This document shows, one piece after another, positions 1 to 9,733 of a stretch of DNA of 64,000 nt. The notes under the pieces were generated by a model. The model was not told the origin of the DNA, ran no database searches, and saw only the letters and a program-made list of their open reading frames with translations. Each line of letters starts with the position of its first letter. Position 1 is the first letter of the stretch. Origin of the DNA: Lewinellaceae bacterium (GTDB taxonomy: Bacteria; Bacteroidota; Bacteroidia; Chitinophagales; Saprospiraceae); the NCBI GenBank assembly GCA_020636325.1, contig JACJYC010000021.1, positions 39,883 to 103,882 on the forward strand. The letters run 5' to 3'. The position numbers were made by a program, and so were the translations under genes.

Positions 1-3000
1 CTATATGGCCGCTCCTCAGCGCCCTGAGCGAGATCTCATGCAGGAACGACAGAATCGTATGCCTCATTTCAAAGACGGCTTCCCGGTTCCAGCCTATCCG
101 CCTCGACTGGTTCTCCAGCAATAAAACAGCCATTATCGCATAACTCAGTTCAATTGCTTCGAAACGGCCGGCACGCTCGATCCAGCAGCCCGCCACATGG
201 GCTGCAAATCGGTGCAATTCGGGGTCATCGCGGTACTCCTCAAGTTCGAACGCCGCATGATATGCGTAGAAAAGCCACTGCTTCAACCGGGCTTCTTCGG
301 CCTGCATCAACTGGCGGTCATCCAATCCCTCCATTTCGGATAGTTGCTGACGGATTTCGACCGGCGTTTTATCGATCAGCGCCCTGTAAGCTGCCATTGA
401 GCTCGTGACAGCCGCCTCTTCTCCTTCTGTAACCCGCCAGAGGTCCAGTGGAAGATCCAGCACCGGCGGCGGTGCGCCCCATGCCACTTCGACCCGATAA
501 GGCGGACCTTCAATTTTGCGGAATACCGTAACCCGGATGATATCGAGTTGTTTCGCATCCATATCTGAACCGGCAATGCAAGGCAACAGCAGATTGCCGG
601 ACAAGGTTTGCGCCAGAAACAACCCCGGATAATTATGGTCCGGCTGCCTGAGTTGGGCGATTAACCTGACCGCCAGTTCTTTTCCGGGCTTAAGATTTGC
701 AAACTCATGCAAAACCTCCCGGGTATCTACCATCGACAGGAACCAGCGCCGCCCGTCCCGGCTAAGGCATACCTTCAAAATGAGACTTCGATCCGGCCCG
801 GCATAAGCAAGCCTGAAATCTTCATCCCTCAGGTTGTCAACCCAGGACATCCGCTCCGCCGGCATCCAGTATAATTTCTGCGTCAGGAGGGATTGCATCA
901 TAGCTCCTGTCAGGACGCCTTCTTCCGTGACCAGCCCCACTACTCTTGCATAGAAGGAAACGCCCAATCGGTCGCGCTCAAATCCCGGCAAAAGATCGCC
1001 GGTGGGTTCGCGCCTGATCCAGATGGCCGGATTGGCCGCCAGGCAGTCCAGCAGTTGTCGCTGGCAATCCGCATTATTCCAAACCGGAAATTCGGTGACG
1101 GCCTCAATGACCTTGTCAATATGCAGCGTGATCAGTTCTGTACCGCAACGCAGCATGGCATATTCCTTATTGACCATGCCCAAAAAGTGGGCTATGCTGA
1201 TCTGCCCGGGCAACAAATACTGAGGGTTGATCTGGTTTTTACGCGAAAAGTAAAAGCGAACCCCTTCTTTCAGCGGCTGAAATCCGGTCATGGTGACCGG
1301 TAAAGCCCCGCCGCACAGCCGCAAGATATCCCTGAAATTCCGCTGGTTGATAAAGGCGCCTTTTTCGTCAATCCCCACCATCAGAAAACCGATGGGATCC
1401 TCAATCCATTCATGTTTATCGCGGTCGGGAAAAATTTGCGTGTAGTCGAATCCGGCTACTTCGAGATTGCCTTGCTCATTTTCTGTGATGAACACCGTAT
1501 CGCCGGGAAGCGGGAAACGGCCCGGGTTTACCCCGTAGGGCGGCTCCACCGGCGCAGGTTTCACAAAGACGGCCTCCTTTGACAAACCCGAGATCCTGAC
1601 GATAAGGGAGCCCATCCCGGCTATCATTTTCACAAATTCCTTTTCACGCGGCAGGCGTTTGCCTTTCTCAAAATCGAAGAGGCGCAATTTTTCGTAAGGC
1701 GTGTTCCTCAGAAATTGCTCCCAGGCATTATCCCAGCCGTCGGGCAGCACACTCCGGTTGAGGGAATGGCCGATGATCTCTATCTGACTGTCCTTGCCGA
1801 TCGTCAGTTCGATCAGCTGATCTTTTCCGAGGGGCTGGTTGAAGGAAAAATTGATGATGTTTTCGCCATTGACGGCACAAAATGCGGCTTCTCCGATGTT
1901 AAAATCTGCCTGAAAAGGAACCTGAACGGCAAAAATCCCGCGCCCGATCGTCAGTCCCCCATTTTCGTCATCGTACACAAAGGGCGCCAGGCAGCGCTGC
2001 CGGCCGATAACGCCCCGGTTGGCGGAGATCCAGTTGTGCAGGGTAAGCCGACCTATTTCGAGCGGGTTTTCCGAAACCAGATTAAGGAACAGCTGGTCGC
2101 CTTCCCGGCATTGCTGCCAGTTGAATGCGGCAAGGGAAACCCGGACATATTTGTTATTAAACTCCACCAATTGCGGTGTAAACTCCGCCATCCTGCCCGG
2201 CGAAACCTCGAGCCACAACCGGTTGGCAGCCTCCTGGCGCACGAACACCATACCCAACGGCCATTTTCGTCCTTTCAGGGTGAAAAAGATCTCATCTACA
2301 GGATACCCGAAACTCCGCAACTCGCCGTTTTTCGGGCGAAGGGTCAATTGTCCGGTCACCGCCGCACTGAACATCAGCGGCCCCTTCAATGCATCCTGTT
2401 TGCCCACTTCCTCCTCCACTACAAATGCGCCTTTATTCCCTTCCGAAAGCTCCCAGTACCCGGTCCGGGCATCGTGATATTCCCATCTGGCATTTTCCAG
2501 GATCTTCTTCAGTTCCAAAACCGTACACCCCCGGAATGTCAGCAACTCCCATTGCAGCGGCTGGTTATTGCCCGAGGTAAGCGACACGAAATGGATGCGC
2601 CTGTCCTCGATCACGAGCCTGCCGACCGGCGGATCGTAATTGACTGATAAAATGGAAAAATCGCCGTATTTGCCTTTCCACAGCCGGACAATTTTAGGGT
2701 GGCGGGCAGACATGATCCTGCGCAGTTCTTCTTCCTGCGAATTGTATTGCGTACGGGCGACGCCGGCTTCCACGTTGGGCAATCCGCCGATGGAGAATAC
2801 CCTCCAATCCGCCATTTTCCTTATCCCCTCCGGCGTACTGACGGCATTGCGGCTCAGCAGATTGTTTTTGGGAAGGGCTACTGCCCACCTGCTTTCCTGG
2901 CCGACGTAATCATGATCGGAAAAAGCGGCGTATTCCAGGCTAAAAAGGGTTTTCCTTTGATCCGGAAGGAGTACCCGCATCCGGTCTCCTTCGATCAGGT

Positions 3001-6000
3001 TTTCAGGGCAATGGTGCAGGTTCTGAAAATGCCCCCGGATGGTTGATTTATGCAAATTAATGAATAAGCCGGGCTTCAGTTCGACCACCAACCGGTCAGT
3101 TTTTTCATTGCTTTCCAGCACGGTCACCAGTACATCATCGCCCTTGCTGATCATATCCCGCAGGATGGTGGGCACCCGGGGCGGCATTTTGTCTGTTATG
3201 GAGAACAAGGGCCCGCGTTCTGTTTGGTGAACTCTGGCAATGACCCAGGAGCCAAACGGGAAATAATCGGTATCGCCTTTTTCTTTGGGGCGTCTCCGGT
3301 AGTGAAACACCCGGCCCAGGGTGTCCTCTCTGGCTGAAAATTGCCGCTTGGTCACGCCCAGTTTGCCGGAAAAATCTTTGCCGACATCTTCCTTTGACAA
3401 CCCCGGCACCGGAGAAAGGCGCAGGCTGTAGTCATTGCCCGAACTGATGGGGATCACTTCCCTGGACTCGAAGAAGAGGATTTCGCCGAATTCATTATCG
3501 AGCGGCAGGGCGCCGTCCGGACTGCCGCCTTCAAAAGAAAGCCAGATATGATCAAAAATGACTTCGGCGCCCAGGCTTCGTTCGAAAACCTCAATATCCA
3601 GCCTGCCGAAAAGGGCCAGGGACGCTGTGCGGTCTTCCTCATCTTCAGCCGGTTTGCGAAGACGGTCAAGCAGAATATTGTTCGCGGAATCGCGCATCCT
3701 GGCGTGTTGGACCCTAAAGTCGCGGCTCTGTTCGCCCGAAAGATGGCTGTATCCGGATATGGCGTCAATCTTTAAATTCCCTCCTGACGCCGAGACCTTC
3801 AGCAAATGAACAAACCGGAAAAACTTGCGCTGCCGGTAGATCCAGCTGCTGTCGGCGTAAATGATGTTCAGGCTTTTGATATCTATAGCCACCTTCGTTT
3901 CGCCTTGTTCCGTTTCCGTTTTGATGAACGTGATGGCCGTCACCTCGTCCATCATGGCGATGACGCATTCCTTGAATTTATGAAGGGGCTGCCCGTCAAT
4001 CATCAAACGGCTGGATGGAACGATCAGGTTTTTGCCGTAGCCCCATTCAAATCGGAAATGCGGTTCGTCATACAGGACGGATTCGAGTACGGGGTGCCGC
4101 CCGGCTTCTTCACCGACTACGACCAGGCGCCGTTCGTTGATCTCCACAGGAACGTCGAATTCAGCTTCGGGATAATATTCCTCCTTAAAGGCATCCGGAT
4201 CATAATCATGCCGCCGGAATGATGCCTTTACCGAGAAAATATCTTCCGCATTTTCAGGGAAGAGAATAAACGCTGCCGAGCCCGGAAAACTGTATGCCGA
4301 CAAATACGGCCCTTCTCCCGCATGCAGTTTGATTTTTTTGCCCCAGGCGCCCTGGCCGTCAGCAGTTGCATGCAAGGGCAACAGCTGAAGGCGGGTATCG
4401 GTCAGTTGAACGGACTGCTCCTTTTCGAGGTATTGCCCGATAAGGGGTACGGGGTTGTTGAGATAAGCCTCAAGGTCTTTTCTTGCCTTTTCGTATTGCC
4501 TGTTGATTTTGGGCTGAGCGGCCCTGGCTTGCTGCCTGACCTCCTGAACCGGGGCGGCAACGGCAGGGGCCTTCGCCGGTTTCGGCGGTTTGGGCGGAGC
4601 CGCTGCTTCTACCGCAAATTCAAAAAACCGGTGAATATCGAATTTACCGTCTTCCTGGAAATACAGCTTAAGGCCCACTTTATCCAGTTTTTTCCGGCGT
4701 TCCGAAGGTTCGTCATCGCGATTGCCGGTTAGCACAAAATCGGCCTGCATGACCGAGGTCCGGTTGACGGAAGTTGTTTCCAGCCCGGGTGGAATGCGCC
4801 ATTCCGTCGGATAAGGGTTATCGTTGTCGTCTGCACCCGTTACTTTTTGAAGGAATTGCAGCGCTTCAAGGTTTTTATTGTATTTCCAGAGAAGGCGCAT
4901 CAGTTGCCCGGGATGATCCTTGTCCTCAAAATACCAGTTATTCTTGATATCGGCGCCTGTAAAGAAAGCGCCTGCGGGCAGGACTTCCGAATCGTTTACG
5001 GACCAGATAGCTCGCAGGGTGACGGATTTCTGGACTACCCTGACCAACACCCGGTCATTTTCAATCCTTCCTTCCAGGTGAGCGCCGATGGGTACCGGAT
5101 TCCTGACTTTGCCGGCTGTTTCAAAATTGGAAAACTTCAGCTCCGAGGGTTCCAGGAAACCGCCGTCCGGCAATTGCCAGCTGACCTTGAAAAAATTCGC
5201 TTCTTTGTCCTTCCCCTTTTCGCCCGTTGATTCCCTGCCGATCAGGTAAACCACCCCTAAAATCTTGCCTGAAGCCGGCATCTCAGAAGGCAGGTATTTC
5301 TTGTCAAAATGCAGCGTCGCCGGTAATTTGACCTCTCTCATGTAGGCATGCGAAACGCGCAGCAGCCTGTTTTTGATCAACTTGAAATCCAGTTTTTCAT
5401 CACTCCTGAGCGGCAGAAAGCTCAGCGTTTCGGTCTCGATCTGGACCAGGAAACCAAAACGGCTTTTGCACCTGATCCTGCCGTATATATCCGCTTTCGG
5501 GCGATCGAGGAAAAACAGGATATCCTCTGCCAGTATATGATCTCCAACCTGGAGCGAAGTAAAGGCTTCCAGGTCTTGTCCGGATGACCTCATCTGGTCT
5601 GCATCGAGTTTGCTCACCTCCACCTCAGCCATCAGCTGGTTGGCATATGACCAGTTTTCCACAGATACGATGGCTGTGGCCCCGGGGGGTTCCTCTCCCT
5701 CCTTCCAGTTCACGGCGATTTCCGGCGGAAACCCCGCGACAGGTTCATCCAATCCGATAAACCAGCGGTATTCTTTTTTTCCATTTTGATTGAACCACTG
5801 TTTTTTGTTGGCGACAACGGATTCAAAATCCATTGAGCTGCTCCCTCCGGCAGCGTCAAAAATGCGGCTCCAACGAAGATTGCGGTCGTCAAACTGTACA
5901 AGGCCGGGATACCGCTCATCCAGGGTTTCATCGGGCAGGACCTCCGCCGGTATTTGAAGCAGGGTCTGACCATTGATGAAAACCGGTCTGACCGTCAGCA

Positions 6001-9000
6001 GCAGGCCGGCCAACCGGGCATTGGACTCAAAAAAATCATCCGGCGAAAGGAGGTCGTCCTCATCCGGGTCATCCGACTCGTAAAAGTCCGCGCGCGTCAG
6101 GTGAAAATGGAGCCCCGGCTGCGTAGAGAACACCCATGCGGCCGTACCGGGTTCTTCGCGAACAAAGGCCATAACGAACTGCCCGGAGTAATTGTTAGCC
6201 CAAAGCAACAATTCCGGCAGGCCGAAGGGATAGGGTTCCCAGGCGCCGGTTTTCTGGTTGTGATGGGTCCAGAATTTCCGGTTATTCCGGTTCTCCCGGT
6301 TGTGAAACCAGGCCGAACTATCGGCATAGGCCGACGCCAACGGGATGGCGTATTTGCCCGGCAGCCGGGCAGGATCCGGGAGGATTTGCTCCCAAATGCG
6401 CCGGTCTTCAGATAACTTGTCCTCTTTTACATCAATGATGCGCCATTCTTTATTCCTGACCTTTACCGTGAGCAAGACCCGGTCTCCGCGCTTGAGATTT
6501 CGTTTTCCGGGCCCGTTGATATCGAATTCGTCCTGGAGATACGATTTCAGGCCGCAATTGAATTCCCGGCGGATCCATCTGCCTTTATAAGGTTGTTTTT
6601 CCACACGCACTACAAATGCCCAAACATCTTTGAGCTCAACCTCCCCCGTTTCCGAATCGGTTTCAATATCCTTGAGCTGGCGGCGGTTGGCATTGAACAG
6701 GTTATGACCGGTATTGTTTTGCCAGAACGGATCGAAAGTCACCTGCACCCTGGCCGCATTGGGGTCTACCACAGCCTTACGCACCAGGAAGGGCTGAACC
6801 GCCGCCAATTCTTTTACGCTGGAAACAATCCGACCTTCCCGGCTGAAATAGTTGAGACTGTACGTTCGCTCAAGGTCAGCTTTTACAAGCTGTTTTCTTC
6901 TTTTCTTGATCCGGGTTTCCGTCAACCGTTTCAGCATTTCCGACAGGTTGACGCTTTCCGCCGCCGCTTCATCGGGCTGGATGCAGAATGAATAGGCAAG
7001 CCGGTTGAAGAAATCCTGCAAAACTGCCGACCGGAGCCACAACCAGGCATCCTGCTCCGGCAGCTTCAGCTGTTGCTCCGTCCTGTCGCGCCCAACCTCC
7101 TCCAATAACAGGGCCCCCGCTTTCAACACCATCAGCCGGAGCCGGAGAATATCCGCCTTGTTGTCAGAATCGGGTATTGGTTTCAGCAACCCGCCTTCAT
7201 GAGGGAACAAAATCTCCAGCAGGCGGAATTGGTCGTAAGGAGAACCGAATTCCAAAATCAGCATGGATATCGACAAGGCGATCCTTGACTCCAGTTTTAC
7301 CGGATGCAACCCGGCAACATAAGCCTCCAGGATCTCGAGCAGGCGCACCTTGAGAAAACGGTGCAGATCCCTTTTGGCGCCAAAACCATTCACTGTGGAC
7401 TTGAAATCCGCATACCATTGTTCTTCCAATTCATCATCAACCTGATAAATTTGGGCGGAGTACCACCGTTCGATATTCCTGACGGAGCGGAGAAAATCCC
7501 TGACTTGGTCTTCTTCCCAGCCGGAGGAGGTCCAGAATGAGGGCTCAACGGGTCCGGTCAGCAGAAATTGTTCCGGAAAACATTTCCAGGGGATATTGCC
7601 CGATTCATTTTTCTGGGTGACCCCTGCCCGGCCTTCGCGCCAGTCGAACCGCTTAAAGGGTTCGTCGCCCCGGTATTGTTCTTCCATCAGGAACCTGAAA
7701 ACCAATTGGACCCTCAGCACGTCTTTGACCTGTAAATAAGGATGCAGTTCCCACTCTTTGGGATTGCGCTGAAAGACCGCCCGGACCGGATTTTTTTCAC
7801 CTTGAAACCAGCGCTGGGCAGCGTTACCCCCATAAGCGGTCGGGAAGGCGAGGTCGGCCCAGTCGAGCATGGTCTTGGGCAGGATATTCCGGTAGAAAAA
7901 CATCTTATCGCCCTTGAGCGGCTTCCACTCGGTTTCCAGCAAACGTTCGAACAACTCCCGGCCGATGGACGGAAAATATCCCTGGACCAGCAATTCAACC
8001 TGGCGCCTGATCCAAAGGGCCATAGCGGATGCCGCGGGCGACAGCACCGGATAGGTCTTTGACTTATCCCTTTTGCCGTATTTAAGGCTGTTCAGGTGGT
8101 GCGAATATGCAGAAATGGCATCGCTGCAATGCACTGCGAATGAAGCCAGGTTGACAACTGCCGGGTGGTCGGCCCGTTCGATTTGCTGTAAGGCGGATTG
8201 CGCCAGGAAAAAAGATCCCGCCAGCCGCAGGAAAGTGCCTGCCGCTCCAAGTTCTGCGTAATAATTTCCGCCGGGCGGGGTTTTTCCTTTCCGCAGGGAA
8301 AGCCATGGCGAATAAAAAAGCCACCGGATATCCTCCTCTCCGGAAAAATACACGGATGTTGGGCCTGATTCGCCCCGTACCTGTTCCGGGGTTGCCTTAA
8401 TGTCTATTTTTACGTCGGTTTTCATTTCCGACAGCACCAGGAACATCTCTTTGACCAGATCGATTTCATCCTTGCTGAGCGAACGCTCCCGCCGGTCCGC
8501 CTCCTGGTCCGGTTTTCCCTGACGCAGGGATATATACCGCAGATCAACCGATTCGATATCGCCCGTTGAGGGCGTCCAGATGGGTACAAGTTGTTCGGTG
8601 AACAGATGAGGCGCGACTTCCGAAATCTTGTTCAGCAATGCCGACTGCCAGTAGGTCATACTGATTGAAAGCCATTCTTCCCTGTTGATTCCGCCGGCGC
8701 GTTCCACCAGCGAATAGAGGATCTCCCGATCTTCAGGATTGCCGGAGAACGGATACCAGCCATCGGCCAGTATGATCCTCCGGAGTTGCTGGATGGAAAA
8801 ATACTCATCGAGCAATGCGTTGCCCATTTCGCCGGACTCCTGCGACCGCTGGAAAGACCAGGTATCGATGTACACCTGGACGAGGTCAGCCTCCATGATG
8901 AAGCAAGGGCTGGCCTTGCTCAGGGACTGATACCCCAGCAGCTCCCTGGTCGATAATAGTTTGCGGCGGGCGAGCTCCAGGTGCATGTACATGGCCAGGA

Positions 9001-9634
9001 TGAAAGCCTGCCTGCCGAAGCGGTATTCGAGCGCATCGGTTACAAAGTAGGATAAAAGACCATTCTCCTTCCATTCATTCTCCACCAACGCCGAGAATTC
9101 CTCATGCTTCAGCAAATATTCCAGTGAAGCCAGCAAAATGGTCTGGGGTAAAAAATCAATCAATGCCAGGTAAGGCACGGCATGTTGCCCGAGGCCGGAA
9201 TCGCCGGCGCGTTGAATCCTGGCGACTTCCTCGATCGAATTTTTCAGCGTTTCGCGGATAGGTTTCCGGTTCTGGGTCAGGATGGCGTCCAGGAGCCCTG
9301 ACAGGGAATTATGGTCAGCCGCTTCATCCTCCTCCTTGTGGCCGGAATCCCGGAAGTATTGTTGGATATCCCTGAAATAAACCGTTATCAGGTTGGCAAA
9401 GTCAGGCGGCAGGTCGTTCCGGTCCAACGTTCGCAGGACAAAAGGCAGGGCATAGGATTGTTGCCAGATATCCAATCTTTCCAATTCTGCAAGAGCAGAT
9501 GACAGCAGACGGGTGCTGGAGTCCGGGTTGCGGAGGGTCTCCAGGATGGATAAAAAAACTGATGCGTCTTTGGGCGGTGTTTTCAGACAGGCAGTGAAAT
9601 ACCAGTCAGCAACCGGATGCAGGCTGTGTACCAT
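1..9634 (-). CDS. Giant protein of at least 3211 aa with S1/OB-fold-like segments, partner of the CHAT protease (3' end outside window)
   Basis: One reading frame stays open from ATG 9634 to the window edge, with no in-frame stop seen. Function unknown. Residues 1 to about 900 look alpha-helical and solenoid-like. After that come beta-rich stretches that read like S1/OB barrels: about 1045-1070 (RGDRVLLTVKVRNKEW), 1365-1450 (YGRIRCKSRFGFLVQIE followed by FLPL), 1455-1540, 2120-2200 (FGSWVIARVHQTERG, then KGDDVLVTVLE) and 2745-2970. A Pro/Ala/Lys-rich linker lies near 1675-1700. I saw no Walker A motif, signal peptide or membrane helix. It lies 99 bp downstream of the CHAT gene on the same strand, so co-transcription is likely. 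The start follows a weak leader without a Shine-Dalgarno, as is usual here. The S1/OB assignment is inference from hydrophobic pattern. A role as nucleic-acid-binding sensor, scaffold or substrate of the CHAT protease is speculation. Confidence 0.8.
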   Translation of the reverse strand, partial: MVHSLHPVADWYFTACLKTPPKDASVFLSILETLRNPDSSTRLLSSALAELERLDIWQQSYALPFVLRTLDRNDLPPDFANLITVYFRDIQQYFRDSGHKEEDEAADHNSLSGLLDAILTQNRKPIRETLKNSIEEVARIQRAGDSGLGQHAVPYLALIDFLPQTILLASLEYLLKHEEFSALVENEWKENGLLSYFVTDALEYRFGRQAFILAMYMHLELARRKLLSTRELLGYQSLSKASPCFIMEADLVQVYIDTWSFQRSQESGEMGNALLDEYFSIQQLRRIILADGWYPFSGNPEDREILYSLVERAGGINREEWLSISMTYWQSALLNKISEVAPHLFTEQLVPIWTPSTGDIESVDLRYISLRQGKPDQEADRRERSLSKDEIDLVKEMFLVLSEMKTDVKIDIKATPEQVRGESGPTSVYFSGEEDIRWLFYSPWLSLRKGKTPPGGNYYAELGAAGTFLRLAGSFFLAQSALQQIERADHPAVVNLASFAVHCSDAISAYSHHLNSLKYGKRDKSKTYPVLSPAASAMALWIRRQVELLVQGYFPSIGRELFERLLETEWKPLKGDKMFFYRNILPKTMLDWADLAFPTAYGGNAAQRWFQGEKNPVRAVFQRNPKEWELHPYLQVKDVLRVQLVFRFLMEEQYRGDEPFKRFDWREGRAGVTQKNESGNIPWKCFPEQFLLTGPVEPSFWTSSGWEEDQVRDFLRSVRNIERWYSAQIYQVDDELEEQWYADFKSTVNGFGAKRDLHRFLKVRLLEILEAYVAGLHPVKLESRIALSISMLILEFGSPYDQFRLLEILFPHEGGLLKPIPDSDNKADILRLRLMVLKAGALLLEEVGRDRTEQQLKLPEQDAWLWLRSAVLQDFFNRLAYSFCIQPDEAAAESVNLSEMLKRLTETRIKKRRKQLVKADLERTYSLNYFSREGRIVSSVKELAAVQPFLVRKAVVDPNAARVQVTFDPFWQNNTGHNLFNANRRQLKDIETDSETGEVELKDVWAFVVRVEKQPYKGRWIRREFNCGLKSYLQDEFDINGPGKRNLKRGDRVLLTVKVRNKEWRIIDVKEDKLSEDRRIWEQILPDPARLPGKYAIPLASAYADSSAWFHNRENRNNRKFWTHHNQKTGAWEPYPFGLPELLLWANNYSGQFVMAFVREEPGTAAWVFSTQPGLHFHLTRADFYESDDPDEDDLLSPDDFFESNARLAGLLLTVRPVFINGQTLLQIPAEVLPDETLDERYPGLVQFDDRNLRWSRIFDAAGGSSSMDFESVVANKKQWFNQNGKKEYRWFIGLDEPVAGFPPEIAVNWKEGEEPPGATAIVSVENWSYANQLMAEVEVSKLDADQMRSSGQDLEAFTSLQVGDHILAEDILFFLDRPKADIYGRIRCKSRFGFLVQIETETLSFLPLRSDEKLDFKLIKNRLLRVSHAYMREVKLPATLHFDKKYLPSEMPASGKILGVVYLIGRESTGEKGKDKEANFFKVSWQLPDGGFLEPSELKFSNFETAGKVRNPVPIGAHLEGRIENDRVLVRVVQKSVTLRAIWSVNDSEVLPAGAFFTGADIKNNWYFEDKDHPGQLMRLLWKYNKNLEALQFLQKVTGADDNDNPYPTEWRIPPGLETTSVNRTSVMQADFVLTGNRDDEPSERRKKLDKVGLKLYFQEDGKFDIHRFFEFAVEAAAPPKPPKPAKAPAVAAPVQEVRQQARAAQPKINRQYEKARKDLEAYLNNPVPLIGQYLEKEQSVQLTDTRLQLLPLHATADGQGAWGKKIKLHAGEGPYLSAYSFPGSAAFILFPENAEDIFSVKASFRRHDYDPDAFKEEYYPEAEFDVPVEINERRLVVVGEEAGRHPVLESVLYDEPHFRFEWGYGKNLIVPSSRLMIDGQPLHKFKECVIAMMDEVTAITFIKTETEQGETKVAIDIKSLNIIYADSSWIYRQRKFFRFVHLLKVSASGGNLKIDAISGYSHLSGEQSRDFRVQHARMRDSANNILLDRLRKPAEDEEDRTASLALFGRLDIEVFERSLGAEVIFDHIWLSFEGGSPDGALPLDNEFGEILFFESREVIPISSGNDYSLRLSPVPGLSKEDVGKDFSGKLGVTKRQFSAREDTLGRVFHYRRRPKEKGDTDYFPFGSWVIARVHQTERGPLFSITDKMPPRVPTILRDMISKGDDVLVTVLESNEKTDRLVVELKPGLFINLHKSTIRGHFQNLHHCPENLIEGDRMRVLLPDQRKTLFSLEYAAFSDHDYVGQESRWAVALPKNNLLSRNAVSTPEGIRKMADWRVFSIGGLPNVEAGVARTQYNSQEEELRRIMSARHPKIVRLWKGKYGDFSILSVNYDPPVGRLVIEDRRIHFVSLTSGNNQPLQWELLTFRGCTVLELKKILENARWEYHDARTGYWELSEGNKGAFVVEEEVGKQDALKGPLMFSAAVTGQLTLRPKNGELRSFGYPVDEIFFTLKGRKWPLGMVFVRQEAANRLWLEVSPGRMAEFTPQLVEFNNKYVRVSLAAFNWQQCREGDQLFLNLVSENPLEIGRLTLHNWISANRGVIGRQRCLAPFVYDDENGGLTIGRGIFAVQVPFQADFNIGEAAFCAVNGENIINFSFNQPLGKDQLIELTIGKDSQIEIIGHSLNRSVLPDGWDNAWEQFLRNTPYEKLRLFDFEKGKRLPREKEFVKMIAGMGSLIVRISGLSKEAVFVKPAPVEPPYGVNPGRFPLPGDTVFITENEQGNLEVAGFDYTQIFPDRDKHEWIEDPIGFLMVGIDEKGAFINQRNFRDILRLCGGALPVTMTGFQPLKEGVRFYFSRKNQINPQYLLPGQISIAHFLGMVNKEYAMLRCGTELITLHIDKVIEAVTEFPVWNNADCQRQLLDCLAANPAIWIRREPTGDLLPGFERDRLGVSFYARVVGLVTEEGVLTGAMMQSLLTQKLYWMPAERMSWVDNLRDEDFRLAYAGPDRSLILKVCLSRDGRRWFLSMVDTREVLHEFANLKPGKELAVRLIAQLRQPDHNYPGLFLAQTLSGNLLLPCIAGSDMDAKQLDIIRVTVFRKIEGPPYRVEVAWGAPPPVLDLPLDLWRVTEGEEAAVTSSMAAYRALIDKTPVEIRQQLSEMEGLDDRQLMQAEEARLKQWLFYAYHAAFELEEYRDDPELHRFAAHVAGCWIERAGRFEAIELSYAIMAVLLLENQSRRIGWNREAVFEMRHTILSFLHEISLRALRSGHI

Positions 9635-9733
9635 AGCAGGGGATTAATTGTCGCTTTTAGAAATTGATTTATGCAAATAAAAAAAATGTCTGGAATTTAT
9701 GGTAATGATCTCCGGAAAATCATGCGGATAAAT

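Noticed and set aside
1715..2647. Plus-strand frame of 310 codons inside the giant gene
   Set aside because: No family pattern. The minus-strand frame is continuous for 9.6 kb and reads as protein throughout.
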